From the NCBI GenBank assembly GCA_949126835.1, contig OX421497.1, positions 9,420,920 through 9,484,919 on the forward strand: 64,000 bases of DNA. The letters are read 5' to 3'. Made by a program: the position numbers and the translations under genes. Each line of letters begins with the position of its first letter. Positions within the stretch are counted from its first letter, which is position 1. Below, one piece after another: positions 1 through 9,890 of this stretch. The stretch is from Anisus vortex. Taxonomy: Eukaryota; Mollusca; Gastropoda; Planorbidae. Below the pieces are notes generated by a model. It worked only from the letters and a program-made list of their open reading frames with translations, ran no database searches and was not told where the DNA came from.

Positions 1-170
1 CTGTAATCATATTGGCTAATTATAATGCAAAAATGGTATCATCAACATTATTTACAATTGACAGCAATTGTACGATCACTCGCATTCGAAACCAGCATAT
101 CGAAATGCAGAACGGGAACCGATCAGTACAGTATTCAGTACTGAGCGGGTCTGAGCCATATATCATATTA
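1..170. mobile_element. hAT-type element fragment, cut by window edge
   Basis: The first about 131 bases recur nearly unchanged at 2513-2643, inside the complete hAT-type element at 2158-3005. The fragment also contains the start of the GATCAGTACTGAGCGGGTCT iteration. It is therefore a second copy of that element, truncated by the window start and ending near 170. Confidence 0.6.
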
Positions 171-291
171 TTATATTTGTTATAGAGTTATAGATTTTTA
201 GGTCTAAATATTTTGTTTACTCCTAATTTAAGGTTGCAATTAACTTTTTTAAAAATATTAAGTATTAAGTTTATTAAGCAAATGACAAATG

Positions 292-460
292 GGGGCACAG
301 TGGCCGGGCCGTGCGACAGCACGTTCGTACTTGACCTTAGTTGGGGTAAAGTAAAGACGGTTGTGCTAGTCACACAATCACATAGTATGCCGTTGCCTTA
401 GAAACTGGTGAACGTTGCTTCACTGGACCTGTGGATCAATTCGGTCCGACGCGTAGCCTA
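292..460 (+). mobile_element. tRNA-derived SINE, internally deleted
   Basis: Matches the SINE family seen complete at 58613-58890: a head resembling GTGGCCG.GC, then the middle block TTAGTTGGGGTAAAGTAAAG, then the tail with the block around TTCGGTCCGACG. The B box and the following spacer are missing, so this is a deletion derivative. Confidence 0.7.
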
Positions 461-465
461 CTTTT

Positions 466-2050
466 TACTCCCTTTATTTTAAGTTGCAATGTCTGCAATC
501 GTCCGTCAATCGTCAATGCATGGTGCAAAAATTGGCTTCGATTTTTCGACCACTTCCCGTGGTCCGATCGAGCTGAAATTTAGACAGCAGATTTGGGGCG
601 CCTAACAATACATCCTATCAAATTTTCAGTTAAAACAACTTAATAATACTACACTTATGACAATATTCATTTCTTAAAAGGAAAGTATAAGAAATATTTT
701 GATTTCGCGTTAAAAATGCCTGTGAAACTTTCTATACTTTTTCGGCGCAAAGCTAGAAAAAAATAATTATGCGCTACGATTATTTTTAGAACAATTCATA
801 CGGAGTAAGAAGATATTTTTCAGATTTGAGACACAGATATTTTTTCTGTACGTTTCAATTGCAGTAGTCAATCAACTATTTAATTACATGATGGTAAACT
901 TAGTTTGCAAATAAAGGGAGTATAATAAAAACTTCGTTTTTACGGTTTTCTTGTTAGAACAATTCATACTGAGTATGGAGATATTTTTGAGATTTGCGAC
1001 ACAGATATTTTTTCTGTACGTTTCAATTGCAGTAGTCTATCAATTATTTAATTACATGATGGTAAACTTAGTTTGCAAATAAAGGGAGTATAATAAAAAA
1101 TTCGTTTTTATGGTTTTCTTGTACTCCCTTTATTTTAAGTTGCAATGTCTGCAATCGTCAATCGTGGTGCAAAACTTTGCTTCGATTTTTCGACCACTTC
1201 CCGTGGTCCGATCGAGCTGAAATTTGGACAGCAGATTTGTGGCGCCTAACAATACATCCTATCAAATTTTCAGTTAAAACAACTTAATAATACTACACTT
1301 ATGACAATATTCATTTCTTAAAAGGAAAGTATAAGAAATATTTTGATTTCGCGTTAAAAATGCCTGTGTAACTTTTTATACTTTTTCGGCGCAAAGCTAG
1401 AAAAAAAAATTATGCGCTAAGGTTATTTTTAGAACAATTCATACGGAGTAAGGATATATTTTTGAGATTTGCGACACAGATATTATTCTGTACGTTTCAT
1501 TTGCAGTAGTCAATCAATTATTTAATTACATGATGGTAAACTTAGTTTGCAAATAAAGGGAGTATAATAAAAACTTCGTTTTTATGGTTTTCTTGTTACT
1601 CCCTTTATATTAAGTTGCAATGTCTGCAATCGTCCGTCAATGCATGGTGCAAAAATTGGCTTCGATTTTTCGACCACTTCCCGTGGTCCGATCGAGCTGA
1701 AATTTGGACAGCAAATTTGTGGCGCCTAACAATACATCCTATCAAATTTTCAGTTAAAACAACTTAATAATACTACACTTATGACAATATTCATTTCTTA
1801 AAAGGAAAGTAGGCCTATAAGAAATATTTTGATTTCGCGTTAAAAATGCCTGTGTAACTTTTTATACTTTTTCGGCGCAAAGCTAGAAAAAAAAATTATG
1901 CGCTAAGGTTATTTTTAGAACAATTCATACGGAGTAAGGAGATATTTTTGAGATTTGCGACACAGATATTTTTCTGTACGTTTCATTTGCAGTAGTCAAT
2001 CAATTATTTAATTACATGATGGTAAACTTAGTTTGCAAATAAAGGGAGTA
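466..2050. mobile_element. tandem array of TA-flanked MITEs
   Basis: Three near-full copies (466-922, 1122-1564, 1597-2050) and one truncated copy (954-1090). Each full copy begins TA-CTCCCTTTATTT and ends with the inverted form AAATAAAGGGAG-TA, so there is a TIR of about 12 bp inside TA dinucleotides, as in Tc1/mariner-derived MITEs. Copies are separated by the same spacer of about 32 bp, so the real repeated unit is MITE plus spacer, about 475-480 bp. No transposase is present. Copies differ by few substitutions and small indels. Confidence 0.8.
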
Positions 2051-2157
2051 TAATGAAAACTTCGTTTTTATTGTTTTCTTGTTACTTTTAAAGTCCTCAT
2101 TTTCTCCCATAATATTACTCCATGTATATATAGCTCAGTGCTTGTTACTATTTTAAC

Positions 2158-3005
2158 TAGAGATGGGCAAAACCGTTCACCATGCTGATCGCCGCTCAAT
2201 TGAGCGCTCACTAAAAAGATACGGATCCGTTGAACGGTTCCACGGATCACTTAGTAATTTACCCTCCCCCCCCCCCACCTCCCTCCATAATCTTATATGT
2301 TGGATGTCAAGGGGAGAGAAAAACAACTTGGATCCCTTGTTGAAACGCCGTTTTTTTTGTTACTTAAAACATAAAAAAATATAAATAAGAAATAATTGTT
2401 CTCAATTGTCTAGTTGTAGGCTACTAAACTAATTATAATTAAACTTTTGTTTTTAAGCTATAATTCCTTTTTTTTCACCTAATAAGTAAAATTAAAAGGG
2501 TAAATGTAAAATACTGTAATCATATTGGCTAATTATAATGCAAAAATGGTATCATCAACATTATTTACAATTGACAGCAATTGTACGATCACTCGCATTC
2601 GAAACCAGCATATCGAAATGCAGAACGGGAACCGATCAGTACAGACCCATTCAGTACTGAGCGGGTCTGATCCGATCAGTACAGACCCATATCAGTACTG
2701 AGCGGGTCTGAGCCGATCAGTACTGAGCGGGTCTGAGCCGATCAGTACTGAGCGGGTCTGAGCCGATCAATACTGAGCGGGTCTGATCCGATCAGTACAG
2801 ACCCATATCAGTACTGAGCGGGTCTGAATCGGTCTGATCCGGGTCAGATCCGGATTCTAAGTGAACTATGGAAACCAACATCGAAATGCAGAACGGGAAC
2901 GGATCAGTACTGATCCGGGTCTTTTGACAGTGATCGGCTTTCGGATCCGTTCCTTTAAAAGACCCGGATCAGTTGATCAGTTCTTTAGTGAGCGACCCAT
3001 CTCTA
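2158..3005. mobile_element. complete non-autonomous hAT-type element
   Basis: Ends TAGAGATGGGC on the left and the inverted form GCCCATCTCTA-like (GACCCATCTCTA) on the right. It is flanked by a perfect 8-bp duplication ATTTTAAC (2150-2157 and 3006-3013), the hAT signature. Length is 848 bp. No transposase frame is seen. The interior contains CTCAATTGAGCGCTCACT-type subterminal motifs near both ends and an iterated 25-bp unit (2633-2830). Confidence 0.85.
2633..2830. repeat. minisatellite inside the hAT element
   Basis: Repeats of a 25-bp unit beginning GATCAGTACTGAGCGGGTCT, some copies carrying an extra CAGACCCAT segment. About seven copies are visible. It lies wholly within the hAT element at 2158-3005, and the truncated copy at the window start shows the beginning of the same array. 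Confidence 0.8.
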
Positions 3006-3140
3006 ATTTTAACATGACTTCCGCTTATGGATGGAAAAAAAAATAGGGCTTAAATTGATTAAATTGGCAATTTTTGTTTCTCGATGTTAACTGTGGGTAA
3101 AGCAAAAGGTTTGTGGGCTACGACGCAGCTGTATTATCGT

Positions 3141-3235
3141 ATCTTATCTTATACATTACAGACGCTCCTTCTATAAAGAAGATTATTGCGTCCTACGCTC
3201 ATCCGTGGTCCGAGTCTAGTCTTGCATTGTGTTGG
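3141..3235 (-). mobile_element. LINE 3' tail fragment
   Basis: Read on the minus strand this contains GAGCGTAGGACGCAATAAT, then GGAGCGTCTGTAATGTATAAG and an ATAAGATAAGAT tail. The same 3' end follows the coding remnant at 49921-50160, where the end of a LINE ORF2 is readable. Only the extreme 3' end survives here. Confidence 0.65.
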
Positions 3236-3446
3236 GTTATTAATTATATGTTAATTTGAAGAAAAGTAAATATAAAGTACATCTATAATTCATTATATTA
3301 TATATGGTAATTGTTTACCTGCGTTAGCACTCTAGTCTTGCATTGTGTTGGGTTATTAATTATATGTTAATTTGAAGAAAAGTAAATATAAAGTACATCT
3401 ATAATTCATTATATTATATATGGTAATTGTTTACCTGCGTTAGCAC
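3215..3446. repeat. 116-bp tandem duplication
   Basis: 3215-3330 is repeated at 3331-3446 with no difference seen by eye. The unit begins TCTAGTCTTGCATTGTGTTG and ends GCGTTAGCAC. Near-identity suggests a recent duplication. Confidence 0.85.
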
Positions 3447-4100
3447 ACGAGTTTTTTTTGTTCTCTGTGAAATATTTTTAAAGATCCATACCAAATTCTG
3501 ACAAATCAAGTCATTAAATGTCTCGCAAACGATAATTAGACTTAGAAAAAAATATTTTTATTCACGATTTTTGACTATTAAATATAATATAGCATGTTAT
3601 TTCGGTCATTGTCGTCAATGGGTTTCCATCCTTAACCTATATAAACTAACCCATACAAACCAAGAACTTTATTAACCTTTATTATTATTAATAACTGAAT
3701 CGGACAACTATTACGACGGCAATTATTGGTACAATTTACAATATACACACAATAATTAATTTTGACAAATTTAAATTGTATCAAAGTGCATCTTTTTTTA
3801 TATCGCTTATTTTATAATAAAGTTTTAATAAAGTTAATATTGGTATCGATATGTTCGCCGTCCCCTTTAGCCCCTTGTAATATTGTAAACACAATAGAAT
3901 TTTATTTAACATAGGCCTAACTTTTATATATTAGAGTACATTAGGACAAAATCGCATTAAATGGCCCATAATAGCCCATAGCCTATCAAGCCATAGGCGG
4001 CATAGGCCTATCTTTTAAAGTTAATTATGTAAATTTGGCCTACCCTTTTTCGAACCAAACCGATCATAGCCTCATAGGTTCATATATGGCTGGTAGGGGC
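3447..4100. other. AT-rich DNA with an old dispersed repeat
   Basis: No gene is seen. The part about 3785-3955 resembles 41785-41912: both contain a TTAATATTGG.ATCGAT-like block, then CGCCGTCC or CGTCGTCC, AACACAATAG, and GAGTACATTA. The family is unidentified. Confidence 0.45.
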
Positions 4101-4167
4101 CTAAAGCTGCATTCACCCGCTTCTGTGGCCTCGGCATACGAGGCGATGTGTGGCGAGAACAATGCTA
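4101..4167 (-). mobile_element. SINE fragment
   Basis: AAGCTGCATTCACCCGCTTC followed by TGTGGCCTCGGCATACGAGG matches the tail half of the main SINE family in reverse orientation. The head is absent. Confidence 0.5.
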
Positions 4168-4600
4168 TCTGATACAACAAGGGACCATCTGCATCGCAGG
4201 AGTTGCCAGACTGATAGCGCGTTCGCTATAATTCTGCCTTAGGGACTCCATCTCCTGATTTTCTGTTAGTGTTATGGTTTACTCCCTTAGCTTCTCCATG
4301 AACAGGTGTAGCCACAAGGCAGAGGAGGTTTAAGATCAGAGTTTTTCTCTCCTAGATTAGCTACCTATCAAGGTTTACAAACCCCATCTGCCAGAAGATG
4401 CTGATTTAAAGGTACCAGCAGCCCTCATTTTAGTTGAAACATGATCCGCCAGACTTGGTTTCAAGTCAATTGAGAAGGCCAGGAGTTGGACTTTGGTTAG
4501 CAGAGGCTATTTGAGATGCAAGCAGGATATTTGGATAGGAGTGATAGGAGTGATAGGTGCTTATTTCCCACCCCTATCCCTGGCTGTACTAACCTTGGAC
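4168..4600. repeat. unidentified dispersed repeat, copy 1
   Basis: Shares a long block with 16515-17075, including GACCATCTGC.TCGCA.GAGTTGCCA, TAGGGACTCC.TCTCCTGATTTTCTGTTA, AACATGATCCGCCAGACTTGG and GCAGAGGCTATTTGAGA. Divergence is moderate. In copy 2 the block follows a LINE remnant, so it might be a LINE 3' untranslated region, but this is not shown. Confidence 0.6.
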
Positions 4601-5873
4601 CACAAAAGATCTGGAAAATCTGTCGGTTGAAAAGTTGCAAATGCTACAAAATAAATTGATTAAACAACAGCAAAATAGCAGTAAAACACACAATATTGTT
4701 AAAATTGATATCTTTTTGAAAAAGAAAGACTCAAAGCATAAAAATATCAGTATTTGTGTTGTGTTTTGATATCTTTCATAATAAAATATGATTTTGTACT
4801 CAGGCGTCGTAAAGTTTAGAAGTGTAACGTTTGAGGCACCATGGCCTTGCTTTACAAGATTAAGTGACGAGTATTAAGTGTCTGGGGATGAAGTGACCTA
4901 TCACCCACACGCTTACAAGATAGCAATTTTCTTGGCCGTAAACGTGTGTAACGTGTGATAAAAGTCAAATTTTTTCTTCAAAGTTTAAACCACTATAGTT
5001 TGCATAAATTTAGTTTAAAACTATAACCATTACTAACTACGTCATTGTTACAGATAGTACCGATACACAAACAGTCAGAAATCTGACAATAAATGTGTAA
5101 ATTTGTTTTAGAAAATACATTTTTGATATCTGTCATGCTTTACAAAAATTAAAATTCCATTATTAAGAACTCAAAAAAGGGATCAAATTGAATTGTTAAG
5201 CTATTCAATCGGATTTACATTGTAAAATTTGCATGCATGAAGTAAGCTTTTAAATAGAATGTAATCTCCAGTCTGGTTTCTGACCTCACTTGTTACATTT
5301 TACTTACTGACTGCTTTTTGATAAATTGATAAATCTATTTTTAAATAAAGTTTTACATTTAGGGAGGAAAAAAAAAAACAGATGTGTCTTAAAAATTAAG
5401 GGCTTTTTAAAACTAGTTTTTTTTTTTCTTCAAATGATAAATTTTTTGGGGTGCTTGTAATTGTGACTAAGGGAATAATAACGGTTTCATGACATTTAAA
5501 CATGCGGCAGATAATCATGCGACACTTAAATTTAAATACAGACACTTAAATACACAACATTTATAAATATGGATATTGAATATAAGAAATAAAAGTTAAG
5601 ATATGTTGCAATTAAAGAAGGTAACATCTAAAAAAAATGGGCTCATGTACCTTCTGACAAAACTAACTCAGTAGGAAATTAGTTCAATGTGTCAGTCTTG
5701 CTACAGAAGCGTGATTATCGCATCCTATAAATGAAAAAGAGAAATCTCTTTCTTTTTATTTAAATCAAATAATTTAAAAATCAGATTGCTAAAATAAATG
5801 CAAAGCAATGTTAAACATTTCTTGCCATATGCCATTATGATGCCATTTTTATTAGACTATTTAGTAGTTTTAT
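4601..5873. other. AT-rich region without recognised features
   Basis: No long reading frame, TIR pair or tandem structure was seen on either strand, only short A and T runs. Confidence 0.5.
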
Positions 5874-6155
5874 GAGCTGAATTTAGTAAGATTTGGTTAC
5901 CTGGCTTACATAGGAATATGACACTTTCCTTTTCTATTTAGTAGAGCTGAATTTAGTAAGATTTGGTTACCTGGCTTACATAGGAATATGACACTTTCCT
6001 TTTCTATTTAGTAGAGCTGAATTTAGTAAGATTTGGTTACCTGGCTTACATAGGAATATGACACTTTCCTTTTCTATTTAGTAGATCTGAATTTAGTAAG
6101 ATTTGGTTACCTGGCTTACATAGGAATATGACACTTTTCTTTTCTATTTCTTAGG
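5874..6155. repeat. 70-bp tandem repeat, four copies
   Basis: Copies start at about 5875, 5945, 6015 and 6085. The unit begins GAGCTGAATTTAGTAAGATT and ends TTCTATTTAGTA. The first three copies look identical; the last has GATCTGA for GAGCTGA and drifts at its end. The homogeneity points to recent amplification. Confidence 0.9.
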
Positions 6156-6626
6156 TCTACAGAAAAGAAATGGAAATTATTTAATTAGCAGAAATTTTTT
6201 TCTAAATGTAAGTATAATTTATTTCAGTTTACTTATAAAAGTATACTTTAGATGTAAATATATTCAAGGCCAACTTTACATCACTTATGAAACAATTTTT
6301 TAGGGTTGACAAATAATATGCAAATATAATAAAAGTAAAAGAAAATACAATATAATTTTTTTAGAAGTATAGGCCAGAGGTAGGGAGACTGTCCATAAAA
6401 AACATTATGCACCTAGGATAGTGAGAAGGTCAAATATTTAAACAAATCAATTCCACATAAGAAAATAAAGTAGTTCGTATGATTGAAATTCCAATTATTT
6501 TGTTTGAAATATGTTGAAGGACAAAACATCTGTAATCAAGACAAATTTCCATTTGTTTGGATCAACAAAGAAATCTTATCTTATTACACAAGTTTCATTG
6601 AATAACTACGGTAATTATATCGATTT
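6156..6626. other. AT-rich DNA with a MITE relic
   Basis: Around 6380-6430 GGGAGACTGTCCATAAAAAA then CACCTAGG resembles the left end of the MITE at 45011-45416 (GGGAGCCGTCCGTAAATGAC then CATCTAGG). No right end was found. Nothing else is recognised. Confidence 0.35.
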
Positions 6627-6897
6627 TGGGGCACGGTGTTCGTGCGGAAGTGCATTCGGCTGGTGACGACGGTCACGGGTTCAAATCCTGGTGCAGGCTA
6701 GGATTTTTTTCCCGGGTCTGGTGGGTGTCCCTGAGTCTCCCCAGCTCTGATGGGTACCTGACCTTAGTTAGGGTAAAGTAAAGGCGGCTGTGCATAGTGC
6801 TGGCCACACATTCACCTAGTTTGCCATCGCCACGGAAACTGGTAAATGCTACTTCACCGGCTCTTTGGATTAATTTGGTCCGATGGGATACTTTACT
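6627..6897 (+). mobile_element. tRNA-derived SINE, full length
   Basis: The B box GGTTCAAATCC lies at about 6678. A degraded A-box region precedes it, followed by CCCGGGTCTGGTGGGTGTCC, CAGCTCTGATGGGTACCTGA, TTAGGGTAAAGTAAAGGCGG, CTGGCCACACA and the tail TTTGGTCCGATGGGATACTT. Block order matches the other SINE copies. A 151-codon frame on the opposite strand is a by-product of this SINE. Confidence 0.85.
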
Positions 6898-7309
6898 AAT
6901 TATATTGATTATTATAATACTTCTACAACAGTGGCAATAAAAGTAAATTGAAACATGATAAGTTTTGTATTTGGAAATATTAGCATTATGAATCATTATG
7001 ACCTTATGCTTAGATCGTAAAGGGACTCTTTTTTTTTTTTGCGATGGAGATAAAGGCATTGCATGGTAAAAATTGGCAAAAATATTGAAATTTATGGAAA
7101 CTGAAACTACCCATGCTGGAAACCACACTTATCCTCTCCTCTTATGAATGTTGCTTTTAAAAAATGTTTTACCCATTTTATGTACAATTAATTTTTTTAA
7201 TTTTTTTTAATTATGCATTTTATCTCATTATAGCATCATTGAAAAGGAAAACGACCATGGATGGATGTTGAAGTTTTAAGAGCTAATTCAAAAACATGAC
7301 AAGGTAGTT
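6898..7309. other. AT-rich region without recognised features
   Basis: Spacer between the SINE and the first zinc-finger remnants. No frame, TIR or tandem repeat was seen. Confidence 0.4.
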
Positions 7310-8235
7310 AGTCACATATATTTTCAATTCACCTAAGAATGTTATATATGTGAAGTGACACAGACAAAAAGCCTTACAAATGTGACAAAAAAAACTTTAA
7401 AAAAAAAGAAATTCAAATCTGAAAATTGTGGCTGAATGTATAAAGTAATATATATTACTTCAATCTGACGAATGAAGAGAAAAGGCATATAAAAGCTACG
7501 GAGGTTTTTCTTGAATTAAAACTGCACAGATGACTTATAAATTAAAGTGCAGGATTTCATCACAGCCCACAAATAACACTTTTATGGGAATGAAATTTTC
7601 AGTTTAAATTTTAAGAATATTAATTTTTAAGTCACTTTGAGATACTAGAAATAAATCTGAAAAAGAATTATTAAAGTAACACAGAATATACTATCCTGAA
7701 CAAATGCCATTTTTTGTTAAGTTTAACATTTTTTAATTCTTTATTTACTAAATTTTGAAGTAGTATTTCATGCTATAATTCTAATTAATCATAAAGCAAA
7801 CCTAATGTCTAATCAGTACTTCTTTGTATTACAATTATTTTTTTATTTACTCGAAAATCCAGATAAAGGATTTTACCAAAACAAAGGTAGTATGTAGTAA
7901 AGCATATTTTGAAAATTGAAAATACATAAAATGTAACAAAATGCATGGAAAAGACCTTCAAATGTTTGATTTGTGAAAAGAAAATTTTCACCTTGAATTA
8001 TTTAAAAATACCATTTTCAATATCATAAAGGGGAGAAACTATTTCAATGTGACAAACCTAGTAAAGAATTTACTTAGAGTGTAAGTTTAAAAGAACATCA
8101 AAGTTGTCATGCAATGGAACACCCCTTTCATTGTTTGATCTGTAATAAGAATTTGCAGTCAAGGCCTATTTAAGGAACCACATCAGGAATCATTCAGGTG
8201 AAAAACCATTTAAGTGTGACATATCTAGTAAATAA
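7310..8235 (+). pseudogene. decayed C2H2 zinc-finger array, upstream part
   Basis: Broken finger fragments read in the same direction as the open array downstream. Near 7370 a KPYKCD-like linker and first cysteine are readable. About 7940-8030 holds a finger reading FKCLIC. Then 8040-8113 (FQCDKPSKEF, stop, LKEHQSCH), 8120-8190 (FHCLICNK) and 8205-8280 (KCDISSK, stop, FSW) follow. The stop TAA at 8233-8235 is in frame with the main array and replaces a glutamate codon. In the finger just before it the second zinc-binding cysteine is serine. These breaks mean the N-terminal side of the array is dead unless an exon boundary skips it. Confidence 0.7.
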
Positions 8236-8304
8236 TTTTCTTGGAGTGTAAGCTTAAAAGGTCATCAAAGATTTCATGCAATAAAACCTCCCTTTCATTG
8301 TTTA

Positions 8305-9465
8305 ATGTGCAATAAGAAGTTTTTTGCCATGAGGAATATAGAAAATCACTTATGGGATCATACATATGAAAAACCATTTAAATGTGACAAACGTTGTAAA
8401 GAAAGACATCAAATGCGCCATGTATCGGTAGTAGATAAACCTTTTCAATGTTTAATGTGTAATAAGAAATTTGTTGCAAGAAATATATTAAAAGGGCACT
8501 TGTGGACTCATTCAGATGAAAAACCATTTAAATGTGACATATGTAGTAAAGAATTTTCTCACATTGGAAGCATAAAAGTACATCAAGGAGTACATTCAGG
8601 ATTAAAGCCTTATAAATGTGACATATGTGGTAAAGAGTTTTCTAAGAGTTATTACTTAAAGGAACACCAAAGAGTACATTCTGGATTAAAGCCATATAAA
8701 TGTGACATATGTGATAAAGAATTTGCAAAGAGTGGAAGCTTAAAAGTACACCAAAGAGTACATTCTGGATCAAAGCCATATAAATGTGACATGTGTGAAA
8801 AAGAATTTGCATGGAGAGGAAGCTTTAAAGTACACCAAAGAGTACATTCTGGATTAAAGCCATATAAATGTGACATATGTGATAAAGAATTTTCGCAGAG
8901 TTGTCACTTAAAAGAACATCTAAGTGTACATTCTAGATTAAAGTGTTATAAATGTGACATATGTAATAAAGAATTTGCACAGAGTGGAACCTTAAAAGTA
9001 CACCAAAGTGTACATACTGGATTAAAGCCATATAAATGTGACATATGTAGTAAAGAATTTTCTCACATTGGAAATTTAAAAAGACACCAAAGAATACATT
9101 CTGGATTAAAGCCATATAAATGTGACATATGTAGTAAAGAATTTTCAACAAATGGAAACTTAAAAGTACACCAAAGATTACATTCTGGATTAAAGCCATA
9201 TATATGTGACATATGTGGTAAAGAATTTGTTGATAGTGGACGCTTAAAAGAACATCAAAGATGTCATGCAATAGAACCTCCCTTTCATTGTTTAATGTGT
9301 AATAAGAAATATTGTAAAAAAACTTCCTTAAAAATGCACTTGTGGTGTCATTCAGATGAAAAATCATTTAAATGTGACATATGTAGTAAAGAATTTTCTT
9401 GGAGAGGACGCTACAAAGGACATCAAAGATGGCATAGAACCTGCCTTTCATTGTTTAATGTGTAA
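8305..9465 (+). CDS. C2H2 zinc-finger array protein, probably a pseudogene
   Basis: This frame encodes 386 residues from the first ATG, but it is open from 8236. The first ATG falls between the two cysteines of a finger (C-L-M-C), so it is unlikely to be the true start. About 13 fingers have intact C-x2-C...H-x3-H ligands, plus one truncated finger near residues 24-39 that has lost part of its core. Two finger types occur: FHCLMCNKKF...HLW.H and YKCDICSKEF...HQRVH. Linkers are mostly HSGLKPYKC, a variant of the usual TGEKP. Such proteins normally bind DNA in the nucleus through tandem fingers. Helix positions vary among fingers (for example H-S-V, K-Y-E, Q-H-E, D-R-E at -1, 3, 6), so binding specificity would differ finger by finger. 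No KRAB, BTB, SCAN or other effector domain is visible. The frame ends in RTCLSLFNV after a shift of about 4 bases, and the next finger continues in another frame. It may be the terminal exon of a damaged gene. Confidence 0.6.
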   Translation: MCNKKFFAMRNIENHLWDHTYEKPFKCDKRCKERHQMRHVSVVDKPFQCLMCNKKFVARNILKGHLWTHSDEKPFKCDICSKEFSHIGSIKVHQGVHSGLKPYKCDICGKEFSKSYYLKEHQRVHSGLKPYKCDICDKEFAKSGSLKVHQRVHSGSKPYKCDMCEKEFAWRGSFKVHQRVHSGLKPYKCDICDKEFSQSCHLKEHLSVHSRLKCYKCDICNKEFAQSGTLKVHQSVHTGLKPYKCDICSKEFSHIGNLKRHQRIHSGLKPYKCDICSKEFSTNGNLKVHQRLHSGLKPYICDICGKEFVDSGRLKEHQRCHAIEPPFHCLMCNKKYCKKTSLKMHLWCHSDEKSFKCDICSKEFSWRGRYKGHQRWHRTCLSLFNV

Positions 9466-9890
9466 TAAGAAAAATTTTAGAAAAAGTAGCTTAAAAAGCC
9501 ACCTGTGGCTTCATTTAGTTCAAAAACACCATTAAGGAGGTCAATTTGTGGTAACATTGTTGTATCTATAATAAGATTTAAGAAATCTTTTGCATAATCA
9601 CTCAGATGAAAACAATTTAAATGTGAAATATGTTGTTAAGATTTCTAATAATGGATGCTGAATAGTACACCAAAGAGTACATTCAGGATACATCTTTTTA
9701 TATGTGACATATGTTGTAAATAATTTTCTAACAATAGAAGATTTAGAGAACGCCAAATTATACATGCTGTATTAAAATTAAAGCCCTATAAATGTGACAT
9801 ATGTACCGGTAGTAAAGATATTTCTCACATTGGAAACTTAAAAGTACACCAAAGTGTACATTCTGGATTAAAGCATTATAAATGAGGGAG
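9466..9890 (+). pseudogene. decayed zinc fingers downstream of the open array
   Basis: At 9436-9533 a complete finger FHCLMCNKKNF...HLWLH continues in a frame shifted relative to the preceding array, ending at a TAA. The parent sequence CATGCAATAGAACC has become CATAGAACC at about 9432, a 4-base loss. Further remnants up to 9890 keep the DNA of the repeated unit (GTACACCAAAG, TATAAATGTGACATATGT) but carry many stops. Confidence 0.65.

Noticed and set aside
5874..6155. CRISPR-like array (also considered for 47970, 48664 and 51314)
   Set aside because: Units are contiguous without unique spacers, and the sequence is eukaryotic in character. These are ordinary tandem repeats.
6673..7128. 151-codon minus-strand frame
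   Set aside because: Its C-terminal half is antisense SINE (RYPSELGRLRDTHQTREKNP), a sequence that recurs in other SINE copies. Not a gene.
8652..9367. Minus-strand frames of 74 and 144 codons over the zinc-finger array
   Set aside because: These are antisense shadows of the repeated finger unit (repeating HICHIYMALIQ), a by-product of the sense repeats.
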